A DNA stretch of 64,000 bases, taken from NCBI RefSeq assembly GCF_030297135.1, contig NZ_AP028065.1, positions 682,001-746,000 of the forward strand, written 5' to 3'. The DNA comes from Pseudoalteromonas apostichopi. Lineage in GTDB: Bacteria > Pseudomonadota > Gammaproteobacteria > Enterobacterales > Alteromonadaceae. Of the stretch, positions 8,952 to 18,005 are shown one piece after another; within the stretch, counting starts at the first letter, position 1, and every line of letters starts with the position of its first letter. Made by a program: the position numbers and the translations under genes. The notes beneath the pieces were generated by a model. That model made no database searches and was not told the DNA's origin. It was given only the letters and a program-made list of their open reading frames with translations.

Positions 8952-9414
8952 ACTAAAGTTCCTGTTGCCATTCTAGCAAACAGCGATGGCAACATTATTT
9001 TCAATTAATTTAATCCTCACCCACTTTTTGACACAGCTTTTTTAAAATAACTATTCGCAGAATCCTCACTTTGCTTAAGCATTTTATAGCAGCTCAAAGT
9101 GTGTTTACTTAGCTCTTAAAACCTCTCACCTACCTATTATAGTTTTCTTAAATGATGGCTTTATTGCTTTTATTTGTGAGCATTTTCATCGAAAAAGCAA
9201 AAGAACGCTGCTAAATAGAACCTAAAAAAGGGACTAATTTAGTTATAATTTATGACTTAATTACAATTATTTATTACTAGACAAACTTAAAAATAAAACA
9301 CCTTTAACTTATAAAAGGTAATTAAATTGTAAAGTAAATTAATAATTTATTATTGATATTGATAATCACTATCATTACGATCCCGATTCAAATTAACCGA
9401 GAAGGAATTGAGTC
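8952..9414. other. Intergenic region ahead of the siderophore operon
   Basis: 463 bp. It begins with a hairpin, GTTGCCAT (8964-8971) with ATGGCAAC (8986-8993) followed by ATTATTTT, probably the terminator of the PepSY-TM gene. The middle is AT-rich without features I can name. The last 60 bp hold the Fur box and the ribosome binding site of the next gene. Confidence 0.6.
9355..9373. promoter_or_regulatory. Strong Fur box of the siderophore operon
   Basis: GATATTGATAATCACTATC differs from the E. coli Fur consensus at only two of 19 positions. It lies 41 bp before the GTG start at 9415, where it could overlap the promoter. It implies Fur-Fe(II) repression of the whole operon. Confidence 0.88.
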
Positions 9415-10959
9415 GTGAATCAATTAGCCCCCGTGCTTAATGCTCATTCATCAATAAACGTTGATGAACAGCCCCATGCGTTTATTTTTAACGAAAATAA
9501 TTTACTCAAATATGAGATGGCTTCAATGCAAACAATGTCGCTCATCCATCAAGCGCTGCGTTCTGCAAAACAAGTTCATTCTGGCGTCTGCCACAAAGAG
9601 CTCAGTAAACAAATAGCCAGAGTAGAACTAAATCAACCTCTCAATAACGTTGAGCAAGCGCTAAATGAAGTAAAATCGTTGTATTTAGATCATGCTGTCT
9701 ACTTTCATCATCCAAAATATGTTGCCCATCTAAACTGCCCCGTTGCTTACCCCGCGGTGATAGCCGAACAGTTATTAACTGCTATAAATTCTTCGTTAGA
9801 CACCTGGGACCAAAGTGCTGGCGGGACGCTCATTGAGCAAAAGTTAATTGACTGGAGTATCGAACGCATTGGCTTAAGTGCTGCTGCCGATGGCATATTC
9901 ACAAGTGGCGGCAGTCAATCTAATTTAATGGCATTGTTGCTTGCTAGAGACCATGCAGCAGAGCGCTTATCAGGGCACCTTATTCGCGATTTTGGTTTAG
10001 GTCCAGATGCTCATCGCTACCGTATTTTTTGCTCTGAAGTCAGCCATTTTAGTATTCAAAAGTCAGCCGCTTTACTGGGCCTTGGCTATAACGCGGTTGT
10101 TCCTGTTGCTGTTGATAAAGAGTTTAAAATAGACCTAGCCGCACTTGATGCAGCAATTGATGAATGCAAAGCACAAGGCAATATTCCGATAGCGCTTGTT
10201 GCTACCGCAGGCACAACTGACTTTGGTTCAATAGACCCTATCGATAAGCTAAAAACGCGTTGCACAGCTGATAATTTATGGCTTCATGTCGATGCAGCCT
10301 ATGGCTGTGGACTACTTGCCGCTGATGATCACCGTCACTTACTCAATGGCATTGAACAGGCTGACTCGGTGACGTTAGATTACCACAAATCATTCTTACA
10401 ACCTGTCAGTAGCAGTGCATTTATTGTTGCTGATAAAAAACAATTTAAACATTTAACTCATCATGCTGATTATTTAAATCCGTTTAACGACAACCCACAA
10501 GCAGCGCCAAACCTTGTTGATAAAAGCATTCAAACTACTCGCCGTTTTGATGCCTTAAAACTTTGGCTAACTTTACGCATTATGGGCCACGAACAGATTG
10601 GCAAAGTGTTTTCTTCTGTTATGGCATTAGCCCGTAGTAGTTATGTGGCACTCAAACAAGACTCTGAATTTGAGCTAATTCATCAACCTGAACTGAGTAC
10701 CTTAGTGTTTCGCTTTAACGATAAAAACCTCAGTGATGAGCAATTAAACCTGCTTAATTATCAAATTAAAGATGAGCTATTCAAACAAGGTGAGTGTGCC
10801 ATTGCTCGCACCAAATTCAGAGGCATCAACTACTTAAAGTTCACGTTACTTAACCCAAATACACAGATTGAAGACATTAAAAGTATTGCAGCTGATATTA
10901 AAGCCTGCGCCTACAGCATCAAGGCACGTCTAAAAGTAGAGGAAACTAGCTATGAATAA
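9415..10959 (+). CDS. bibA: PLP-dependent lysine/diamine decarboxylase of siderophore biosynthesis (BibA/DesA-like)
   Basis: 514 residues, group II PLP decarboxylase. Key elements: TSGGSQSNLMALLLARD (cofactor phosphate binding), ATAGTTDFGSIDP, HVDAAYGCGLL (the Asp that contacts the PLP ring) and the Schiff-base lysine in DYHKSFLQP (residue 325). Family members in hydroxamate siderophore clusters decarboxylate lysine to cadaverine; diaminobutyrate or ornithine specificity cannot be excluded by eye. The GTG start is supported by GAAGGAA eight to thirteen bases upstream. It is the first gene of the Fur-box operon and overlaps the monooxygenase gene by 8 bp. The bib name is inferred from operon content. 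Confidence 0.85.
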   Translation: MNQLAPVLNAHSSINVDEQPHAFIFNENNLLKYEMASMQTMSLIHQALRSAKQVHSGVCHKELSKQIARVELNQPLNNVEQALNEVKSLYLDHAVYFHHPKYVAHLNCPVAYPAVIAEQLLTAINSSLDTWDQSAGGTLIEQKLIDWSIERIGLSAAADGIFTSGGSQSNLMALLLARDHAAERLSGHLIRDFGLGPDAHRYRIFCSEVSHFSIQKSAALLGLGYNAVVPVAVDKEFKIDLAALDAAIDECKAQGNIPIALVATAGTTDFGSIDPIDKLKTRCTADNLWLHVDAAYGCGLLAADDHRHLLNGIEQADSVTLDYHKSFLQPVSSSAFIVADKKQFKHLTHHADYLNPFNDNPQAAPNLVDKSIQTTRRFDALKLWLTLRIMGHEQIGKVFSSVMALARSSYVALKQDSEFELIHQPELSTLVFRFNDKNLSDEQLNLLNYQIKDELFKQGECAIARTKFRGINYLKFTLLNPNTQIEDIKSIAADIKACAYSIKARLKVEETSYE

Positions 10960-12244
10960 AGTATACGATTTAATTGCTGTAGGTCTTGGTCCGTTTAACC
11001 TCAGTTTGGCATGTTTAGCTGAGCCAATTGAAAAACTTGATTCGTTATTTTTAGAACAACGTGATGAATTTAATTGGCATCCAGGGCTGATGCTCGATGG
11101 CGTTACATTACAAACACCGTTTATGTCAGATTTAGTTACATTGGCAGATCCCACTAATCCATACAGCTTTTTAAACTATGCGAAACAACAAGGTAAGCTG
11201 TATCAGTTTTATATTCGAGAAAGTTTCTTTTTACTGCGCGAGCAATACAACCAGTATTGCCAATGGGCAGCAAGCCAATTAAGTAACATACAATTTGGTC
11301 ATAAAGTCATTCATAGCCAATTTGATCACACCAAGCAGCTCTATGTACTCACTGTCGAATCAGCAAAGCAAACTAAAACGCTTTATTGTCGTCACTTGGT
11401 ACTGGGCACGGGTCCCTCGCCTTATTATCCACCCGCTGTTCAGGCTGAAGATACACAGCTCTGCCATGCCACTGAATATTTGTATAAACGGGATGAATTA
11501 GTAAATAGCAAGAGCATCACTGTGATTGGCTCAGGGCAAAGTGCTGCTGAAGTATTTTATGATTTGTTGTGTGACATTAAACAGCATAACTACCAACTCA
11601 ATTGGGTAACGCGAGCGCCGCGTTTCTTTCCTCTTGAATACACGAAACTCACGCTAGAAATGACCTCTCCTGAATATGTTGATTACTTTTATAACCTAGA
11701 ACAGACCACCAAACAGGAGTTACTAGCCAAGCAACGTAATTTATACAAAGGCATCAACTCAGAGTTAATTAATCAGATTTATGATCAGCTCTATCAACTT
11801 GATATTCAAGGGGTAAACCGCGCAAGGTTATTGACCAACAGCGAGCTCATTAAAAAACAAGGCAGTAAGTTAGTTTTTAGACACAGTGAACAGCAGGCTG
11901 AATTTAGCTTACATAGTAATCAGGTCATCATGGCTACGGGCTTTAGTTATCAGCTACCCGATTTTCTAAGTGGCTTAATGAGCGAAATAAATTGGCTAGA
12001 TAACGGGTGCTTTGCTGTTGAGCGAAATTATAGTATCGACAAGCTGCAAAGGTTGTTTGTACAAAATGCTGAGCTACACAGTCATGGTTTTGTAACGCCA
12101 GATCTAGGCATGGCCTGCTATAGAAACAGCCATATTCTGCGCTCAATCTTAGGTTATGCCCCCTACCCTGTTGAAACGCAAATTGCCTTTCAAGAGTTTG
12201 GTTTACCCGATGTTGTCAACGAAAAACAGAAGCAAATAGCATGA
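10952..12244 (+). CDS. bibB: Lysine/ornithine-type N-hydroxylase (cadaverine N-monooxygenase, BibB-like)
   Basis: 430 residues. The FAD site VGLGPFNLSLA is at the N-terminus, followed by the family segment FNWHPGLMLDGVTLQTPFMS and NPYSFLNYAKQQG. The NADPH site is VIGSGQSAAEVFYDLL, and the C-terminal ATGFSYQLPDFL is the typical ATG motif. Role: N-hydroxylation of the diamine made by the preceding enzyme, using FAD, NADPH and O2, to prepare the hydroxamate. Its start overlaps bibA by 8 bp and its stop overlaps the MFS start as ATGA, so the three genes are translationally coupled. Confidence 0.88.
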   Translation: MNKVYDLIAVGLGPFNLSLACLAEPIEKLDSLFLEQRDEFNWHPGLMLDGVTLQTPFMSDLVTLADPTNPYSFLNYAKQQGKLYQFYIRESFFLLREQYNQYCQWAASQLSNIQFGHKVIHSQFDHTKQLYVLTVESAKQTKTLYCRHLVLGTGPSPYYPPAVQAEDTQLCHATEYLYKRDELVNSKSITVIGSGQSAAEVFYDLLCDIKQHNYQLNWVTRAPRFFPLEYTKLTLEMTSPEYVDYFYNLEQTTKQELLAKQRNLYKGINSELINQIYDQLYQLDIQGVNRARLLTNSELIKKQGSKLVFRHSEQQAEFSLHSNQVIMATGFSYQLPDFLSGLMSEINWLDNGCFAVERNYSIDKLQRLFVQNAELHSHGFVTPDLGMACYRNSHILRSILGYAPYPVETQIAFQEFGLPDVVNEKQKQIA

Positions 12245-13428
12245 AACGACCCGCATTAAAATCAAGCTTAGTGCTGCTGACGATTATTTCTGTTGTTTGC
12301 GACACCATGATTTTGCCCTTTTACCCGCAGTTTTTTAGTGCCCAATTTGGTTTGCAATCAAGTAATCACATTGGTGCCTATATCGCTGTTTGCTGCATCA
12401 CCGTGATGTGTGCTTTCCCTGTATGGGCGAAAATAGCGCAGCACGTGCACGAACTGTATTTATGGGTGATCACCCAAATAATTGCAGGGCTATTGGGTGT
12501 TGCGTGCTTTTACAGCGAAAACGTATGGAGCTTTTGGCTGCTATCACAGCTCATGCTGATATTTAAAGCAAGTTACCTGCTTATTTATCCCTTTGTTCTA
12601 AGTATCGAAGAAAAACAACAGCACCTCGGTGTCGTTGCTTTATTTAGCGTGCTTTTACACTTTGGCGGTATTGGCGGTGCTTTATTAGGTGGCTTGATCA
12701 TCCAAAGTATTGAGCCGCGCTTTTTATATTTAGTGATGGCTGCAGGTGACTGCTTACAGGTTATGCTCTGCTTGTATTTAATTTACTTATTGAATGTAAG
12801 CTACAAGCCACGGGAATTAACCGCATCATCAGTAAAACGACAGCGTTTCCCTAGCTACATCATTCGCTTAGGGGTTATATCTATGGGCGTGTACTTCAGC
12901 ATGTTCTTAGCAACGCCATACTTTACGTTACTTTGGCAACAAGTAAGCGAATTCAGTAATGCACTTTTAGCTGGTGCTGTGTTTGCAATCCCTGCTTGGG
13001 TTGCGCTTGTCATTTTGATTACAACCAAAAACAAAGCCGCAACCAATAAGCACAGTAAAACAATCGCATATGCACTTGTATTAAGCAGTATCGGCCTATT
13101 TATACAACTTAGCTCACACTGGCAATTGCTTGTGTTCGGCCGTGTTGTATTTGCTATTGGGCTATTTTTACTGACCGTACGTCTACAAGTCATGTTGTTT
13201 GCAATGAGCGAACCACGTTTTTACTCAAGCGACTTTGCCAAGCTTCATTTTATGCAAAATATCGGCGTCATCTGCGCCTCATTTTTAGCGGGAGATTTAG
13301 TATCTCGCTTTGAACTTAACACGCCACTACTGACGGGCTCTGTCGGCTTTGCCATCACTTTATGTTTGTTTTATCTGCTTTTTTTACGCAACAAACATAC
13401 CTCAACAGACCCTATTCACAGTTATTAA
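12241..13428 (+). CDS. MFS transporter in the siderophore operon (probable siderophore exporter)
   Basis: 395 residues, about 12 membrane segments. The first helix begins SLVLLTIISVVCDTMILPFY, as in DHA1-type carriers that export siderophores. Its ATG overlaps the bibB stop (ATGA), and bibC begins 19 bp after its stop, so it belongs to the operon. Siderophore export is the most economical reading because the cluster otherwise lacks an efflux gene. Some MFS proteins in such clusters work in uptake of the ferric complex across the inner membrane, which cannot be excluded. Confidence 0.82.
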   Translation: MKRPALKSSLVLLTIISVVCDTMILPFYPQFFSAQFGLQSSNHIGAYIAVCCITVMCAFPVWAKIAQHVHELYLWVITQIIAGLLGVACFYSENVWSFWLLSQLMLIFKASYLLIYPFVLSIEEKQQHLGVVALFSVLLHFGGIGGALLGGLIIQSIEPRFLYLVMAAGDCLQVMLCLYLIYLLNVSYKPRELTASSVKRQRFPSYIIRLGVISMGVYFSMFLATPYFTLLWQQVSEFSNALLAGAVFAIPAWVALVILITTKNKAATNKHSKTIAYALVLSSIGLFIQLSSHWQLLVFGRVVFAIGLFLLTVRLQVMLFAMSEPRFYSSDFAKLHFMQNIGVICASFLAGDLVSRFELNTPLLTGSVGFAITLCLFYLLFLRNKHTSTDPIHSY

Positions 13429-13447
13429 TTTTTAAGAGAACACGACT

Positions 13448-15847
13448 ATGAAAAACATCATTGAAACTCATATCAAGCATGCTTTGCTTGGTGATGTAAA
13501 AATCAGAACATTAAGCCCTGAACACGATCTAACAACGATTACCCCTTGGCTTAAACATTCTCAAGCTCAGTTTTGGGGAGCAATGGAACATTCACCCGAA
13601 GAAATTTTAGAATTTTATACAACACTCAATAAAGATGAGGCTCAACAAGCCTATTTGCTTGAAATAAACCAAACACCGATTGCTTTAATTGAGATTTACA
13701 AACCACAAATACTAAAACTTGAGAACCACCTAGCGCTTAAAAATGGCGATTTAGGCATGCATATTTTACTCGCTCCAAAGCAGTTCTCTGTGGCGGGGTT
13801 TAGCCTTGCTGTTATGCAGTCGGTGTTAGAGTTTATGTTTAATACTCTCTCATGTGAGCGAGTGATTGTGGAGCCAGATATAGCCAATCATAAAATTCAC
13901 CACCTTAACTTAAAGGCAGGTTTCAGCCATCATAAAGTTATAAATTTAGGTGAGAAAACCGCATTACTTGGTAGTTTAGAAAAAGATCACTTTAATTACT
14001 TACAGCACCTTTCGTCTCGCTTCGACACTTCACAGCAAGGTCCCGCAGTGCAACAAGCAACGCCATCTTGCAGTAGCTCACATCTAGACCAACAAGCGTG
14101 GCAATACGCAAACCGTTTACTGATTGCCAAAATGCTCAGTGAGTTTTATCACGAACGACTATTTAGCTACGACAGTGAAAAACCAAACCATTACGTGTTG
14201 CATACCATGGGTGGGCAAAGCTATCAGTTTAAAGGTGAATCAATGCTGCTTAATCACCTACAAGTAGATCCAAATAGCATTACTAAAATGGCGCTTAACC
14301 ACAGCCAGCCATTAGACGCTATCGCGTTTGTACTTGAGTGTAATGACAAGTTAAACATAGACAAATCAATGCTTGGCACCTATCTCGAAGAACTCGCGAG
14401 CACACTCAGTGGATTTGCATTTAAATTTAAAAATAATCGCTATAACGCTCAGCAATTAGCAGACGCAGATTTTCAGCTGATCGAAACCCAAATGACCATG
14501 GGTCACCCAAGCTTTATTGCCAACAATGGCCGCATTGGTTTTAACTCACAAGATTTTCACCAATATACCCCAGAAGCCGCAAACCCATTTCAAATAATAT
14601 GGCTTGCGTGCCACAAACAGCATACCACCTTTAAAAGTACCGATGATTATAAATACGAGAGCTTGATAGCCGATGAGCTTGATGTAGCTGAGCGTTTGCG
14701 CTTTGAAAAAGCACTAACTGAGCAAGGTTTAAAGCCAAGTGACTATCTGTTATTTCCTATGCACCCATGGCAGTGGTTCAACAAATTAGTCCATGTTTAT
14801 AGCTATCATATCTCGCAAAAACACATTGTGTGCTTAGGCTACTCGCAAGATAGTTATTTACCGCAGCAATCAATTCGTACCCTATATAACATCAGCAAAC
14901 CACACAAATGCTATGTTAAAACCGCCTTATCGATTTTAAATATGGGCTTTATGCGGGGCTTATCGAGCGCCTATATGAAAGTAACTCCGGCAATAAATCA
15001 ATGGTTGTTCGACTTAGTAAACCAAGATAGCTATTTAAAATCACTGAAGTTTCAACCTTTAAGAGAAGTCGCAACCCTTGGCTTTGATGAGCAGTATTAC
15101 ACTCATCCTGCGCTTGGCGATAACCCTTATAAGAAAATGATGGCGGCTCTTTGGCGTGAAAATCCCGCTCAATACATGGACGAGAATGAAAGCCTTGCCA
15201 CTATGGCAAGTCTGCTTCATATCGATAGCGAAGGCCGATCATTTGTGAGTGCTAAAATTGCCAAATCGGGGCTAAGTGCTGAGCAGTGGCTAGCCCACTA
15301 CTTACAGGCTTATATGACACCATTGCTACATTGTTTTTATCAGTATGATTTAGTCTTTATGCCACATGGTGAAAACCTCATAGTTCGATTTAACAATCAT
15401 GTTCCGGTAGGCGTATTCATTAAAGACATTGGTGAAGAAATTGCCTTATTAAATAGTAACATTGAGCTGAATGATGAAATAAAGCGGATTAAGGTAACCA
15501 TTCCAGAAGGCGTTGCCGTGTTGTCTATTTTTACTGACATTTTCGATTGCTTCTTCCGCTACCTTTCGGCAATTTTAGTAACTGATGGCCTACTGACCGA
15601 ACAACAATTTTGGCAAGCCGTCGCCGATACAATTGTTCAGTATCAGGCGAATCATCCTTCACTCAAAGACAAGTTTGCTGAGCATGATTTATTTGCTGAG
15701 TCATTCCCATTGTCTTGCTTAAACCGCTTACAGCTGCGTAACAATCAACAAATGGTTGATATTACCGACCCAGCTTCAAGCTTGCAGTATGCAGGTGATT
15801 TGCAAAACCCTTTGGCGCAATATGCACTTACAAACACAACAGCATAA
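13448..15847 (+). CDS. bibC: Fused N-acyltransferase and NIS synthetase (BibC-like)
   Basis: 799 residues with two enzymes in one chain. Residues about 1-185 form a GNAT/IucB-type acyltransferase (IRTLSPEHDL, GAMEHSPEEILEFY, GDLGMHILLAPKQF, VEPDIANHKIHHLNLKAGF) that would acylate the N-hydroxydiamine from succinyl- or acetyl-CoA. After a linker (about 190-215), residues 216-799 form an IucA/IucC NIS synthetase: MGHPSFIANNGRIGF, LLFPMHPWQWF, KTALSILNMGFMRGLS and the FhuF-like C-terminal portion. This domain uses ATP to join and cyclise the units. The same fusion defines BibC of bisucaberin synthesis in Aliivibrio salmonicida; in desferrioxamine clusters the two are separate (DesC, DesD). Confidence 0.85.
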   Translation: MKNIIETHIKHALLGDVKIRTLSPEHDLTTITPWLKHSQAQFWGAMEHSPEEILEFYTTLNKDEAQQAYLLEINQTPIALIEIYKPQILKLENHLALKNGDLGMHILLAPKQFSVAGFSLAVMQSVLEFMFNTLSCERVIVEPDIANHKIHHLNLKAGFSHHKVINLGEKTALLGSLEKDHFNYLQHLSSRFDTSQQGPAVQQATPSCSSSHLDQQAWQYANRLLIAKMLSEFYHERLFSYDSEKPNHYVLHTMGGQSYQFKGESMLLNHLQVDPNSITKMALNHSQPLDAIAFVLECNDKLNIDKSMLGTYLEELASTLSGFAFKFKNNRYNAQQLADADFQLIETQMTMGHPSFIANNGRIGFNSQDFHQYTPEAANPFQIIWLACHKQHTTFKSTDDYKYESLIADELDVAERLRFEKALTEQGLKPSDYLLFPMHPWQWFNKLVHVYSYHISQKHIVCLGYSQDSYLPQQSIRTLYNISKPHKCYVKTALSILNMGFMRGLSSAYMKVTPAINQWLFDLVNQDSYLKSLKFQPLREVATLGFDEQYYTHPALGDNPYKKMMAALWRENPAQYMDENESLATMASLLHIDSEGRSFVSAKIAKSGLSAEQWLAHYLQAYMTPLLHCFYQYDLVFMPHGENLIVRFNNHVPVGVFIKDIGEEIALLNSNIELNDEIKRIKVTIPEGVAVLSIFTDIFDCFFRYLSAILVTDGLLTEQQFWQAVADTIVQYQANHPSLKDKFAEHDLFAESFPLSCLNRLQLRNNQQMVDITDPASSLQYAGDLQNPLAQYALTNTTA

Positions 15848-16523
15848 TAATCTTGAGTTAGCCTTACGTCAGCAGTGCTCACTGCTGACGTTCTTAACTC
15901 CAACAAACGATGAACAATGGTTTAGCAGTCAATGTTTAACTAGCAAGCAATTAACCTATTTGGCTAACGCTATAAAATTAAGAGGAGCAAATGTTACTGA
16001 GGGATATGTCGCAATCAATCTCTACTTACAACTGAACTGGCAAGTTATTTACTTATTAGTAGCCTGTGTAGAGCACCTTGGTTGCATTCCTGATCTGGTC
16101 AATATTAAGCAGCGGATAACGGGCTCACATATTTATGGTTTGGCTAATTTAAATATCATGGCTCAACAAGACCCTTTTAATAATGCAGATTTGATTGAAC
16201 TGGCAGCCAATCACTTAATTGACCACCAGCAAGCTTGGTATAATAACGTGCCATTGCAGTACAGGCTAAATGAAGGATTATTAAAACGTTTACAAAGTGA
16301 TACTTTCCACGCAGCATTAATAGCTTGCTGGCCAGACAAATCGATAAAATTTATAGCAAAGCGTTTTCAAACTTGGCAAAAGCTATGTGGTAAACATCGC
16401 TTTAGTGATCAAAACAATAAGCTAACATTTATGCGTAAAACCTGCTGCTTACACTACCAACTTGTAGCCGCAGATTATTGCGCTAACTGCCCGTTAAACA
16501 AAAAAGGCACTAGCCATTGCTAA
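15822..16523 (+). CDS. FhuF-like ferric siderophore reductase
   Basis: 233 residues from the ATG at 15822, overlapping the 3' end of bibC by 26 bp. The frame extends upstream to 15756, but that start would bury far more of bibC. The C-terminus carries the FhuF signature C208-C209-x10-C220-x2-C223, which binds the unusual [2Fe-2S] cluster. Expected role: cytoplasmic one-electron reduction of the ferric hydroxamate to release Fe(II). The rest is divergent from E. coli FhuF. It is the last gene of the operon; its stop codon lies inside a terminator hairpin. Confidence 0.78.
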   Translation: MHLQTQQHNNLELALRQQCSLLTFLTPTNDEQWFSSQCLTSKQLTYLANAIKLRGANVTEGYVAINLYLQLNWQVIYLLVACVEHLGCIPDLVNIKQRITGSHIYGLANLNIMAQQDPFNNADLIELAANHLIDHQQAWYNNVPLQYRLNEGLLKRLQSDTFHAALIACWPDKSIKFIAKRFQTWQKLCGKHRFSDQNNKLTFMRKTCCLHYQLVAADYCANCPLNKKGTSHC

Positions 16524-16533
16524 TGCCTTTTTC
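16500..16533. terminator. Terminator at the end of the siderophore operon
   Basis: AAAAAGGCA (16501-16509) pairs with TGCCTTTTT (16524-16532), with an inner TAGC/GCTA stem. A and T runs on both sides make it bidirectional between the convergent genes. The reductase stop codon (16521-16523) is within the hairpin. Confidence 0.8.
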
Positions 16534-16547
16534 TCGAACAGCCGAAC

Positions 16548-17357
16548 CTAGAACCTAAATTCAAAGTTTACATTTGCTGCAGTCTCACTTTCACTACGAT
16601 CAAACCAATTCATCGATTTATAGACCGCCTCACCTGTAATGGCGAACCAATGTGTGAATGCATACTCAAGAGCAATGCTGACACCGGCATTGTGGCCGTC
16701 GTAATCAGCGCTAAAATCAAGGCATTGCTCTGGCGTATCACTACATGCTCGAGTTAACATAGCCCCTTCTTCGCTGGCAAGATAATACATCTGCGTATAA
16801 TCAACATCGATAGAGCCTTTTTGATAAAAGACACTGCCATATAACAAGGCTTTTGAACTTAAACGGTAACCTGAAATAAGTGCAATATCATAAGTATCGT
16901 GCGACAAATCCCAATCATAGGTATCGTCATCATAATTACCCGCTAATAGTGGACCATACCCCGCATCTTTACTGCGAATATAGCCAAGGCTAACCGCCAT
17001 AGAGAGGTTTTTCTCGGCGGCAGACTCTAAAGGGCTGCCATAAAACTGATGCTTAATAGCGTATTTTTCATAATCATGATCGCCGCCAATACCTGCACCT
17101 AGGCTAAGCTCCGTCGAATAACCTAAGGTCATACTCATCGAAGTAGTTAACGCGGTACTCGTTGATGTGCTCTCACTGGTATCTTTAGCAATAATCTTGC
17201 TTGTATCAGAACCAACGGTTGCACGAAAATGAAAGGGGTCACTGTTGATCTCGGGGCTCTCAAAGCGGGCCATCGATACACCTGTTTCGGTTGTAGATTG
17301 ACAGCCAGCTAATAAACCTAAAGCTATAAACGCCAAAAGAGGCTTTAACGTTTTCAC
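16548..17357 (-). CDS. Outer membrane beta-barrel lipoprotein, unknown function
   Basis: 269 residues. The lipoprotein signal peptide ends in the lipobox LLAGC. The mature chain is rich in alternating strands (LGYSTELSLGAGIGG, LSMAVSLGYIRS, YDIALISGYRLSSKALLYGS, HNAGVSIALEYAFTHWFAI) and ends FEFRF, all consistent with a small outer membrane barrel of about 8 strands. Two cysteines (CSDTPEQC) probably form a loop disulfide. No family recognised. It is monocistronic and convergent with the siderophore operon. Confidence 0.6.
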   Translation of the reverse strand: MKTLKPLLAFIALGLLAGCQSTTETGVSMARFESPEINSDPFHFRATVGSDTSKIIAKDTSESTSTSTALTTSMSMTLGYSTELSLGAGIGGDHDYEKYAIKHQFYGSPLESAAEKNLSMAVSLGYIRSKDAGYGPLLAGNYDDDTYDWDLSHDTYDIALISGYRLSSKALLYGSVFYQKGSIDVDYTQMYYLASEEGAMLTRACSDTPEQCLDFSADYDGHNAGVSIALEYAFTHWFAITGEAVYKSMNWFDRSESETAANVNFEFRF

Positions 17358-17456
17358 TTAATTTCCTTATAAATTATTATTTTAACGCGAAGATTCTAGA
17401 CTAAGGCCTGGTAGCTCGCAATAAATTAATAACAAAAAAAAGGTACAAACTCTATA

Positions 17457-17906
17457 TTAAGCGCGTTCATCCTTGGGTGATTCCATCACTACATGAGTTG
17501 TAATGGTTCTTACTTGTGGGATAGAGCCAAGTACATCAGCATGAAACGCTTTATAGGACTTAAGATCTGCTGTTTCAATTCTCAGCAAATATTCAAACGA
17601 GCCAGTTACATTGTGGCACTCTTTTACTTCATCAATAAACTCAAGAGCTTGTTCGAATGCTCGCTGAGATATTGTTGAGTGCTCATTTAAACCAACCCCA
17701 ACATAAGCGATAAATCCTAGGCCAACAGCCTGATTATTAATAACCGCTCGATACCCCGCAATAACCCCAAGCTTTTCTAATTCTTGCACTCTACGAAGGC
17801 ATGCTGATGGCGATAAACCCACTTTTTCTGCCAGTTCTGCATTGGCAATTCGGCCATTGCTCTTAAGCTCACGCAATATTCTATCGTTAATTTTGTCTTT
17901 TTTCAT
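17457..17906 (-). CDS. Lrp/AsnC-family transcriptional regulator
   Basis: 149 residues. N-terminal winged HTH (NDRILRELKSNGRIANAELA, then EKVGLSPSACLRRVQELE) and C-terminal RAM ligand-binding domain (VKECHNVTGSFEYLLRIETA, HVVMESPK). Family role: amino-acid-responsive, octameric regulator. It is divergent from a LysE-type exporter and shares its 99-bp intergenic region, a common arrangement in which the Lrp protein activates the exporter in response to the exported amino acid. It belongs to the same general class as Lrp/AsnC/LysR-independent exporters' regulators; the effector is unknown. Confidence 0.9.
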   Translation of the reverse strand: MKKDKINDRILRELKSNGRIANAELAEKVGLSPSACLRRVQELEKLGVIAGYRAVINNQAVGLGFIAYVGVGLNEHSTISQRAFEQALEFIDEVKECHNVTGSFEYLLRIETADLKSYKAFHADVLGSIPQVRTITTHVVMESPKDERA

Positions 17907-17944
17907 TTTTGATTGTGAATTTCAAATATCAATAACAACATTAA

Positions 17945-17959
17945 GCGCAACAATTGCGC
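17945..17959. promoter_or_regulatory. Palindromic operator candidate between the lrp-like and lysE-like genes
   Basis: GCGCAA-CAA-TTGCGC is a perfect 6-bp inverted repeat with a 3-bp spacer, 38 bp from the regulator start and 46 bp from the exporter start. It fits a site for the adjacent Lrp/AsnC regulator, which is inference from position and symmetry. Confidence 0.5.
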
Positions 17960-18005
17960 ACATTACAACTTATAATTGCATTTAAATTAAAATGGAGAGA
18001 TAGCG

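Noticed and set aside
12855..13193. 112-codon minus-strand frame inside the operon MFS gene
   Set aside because: Antisense shadow of a coding membrane protein; composition follows the opposite strand.
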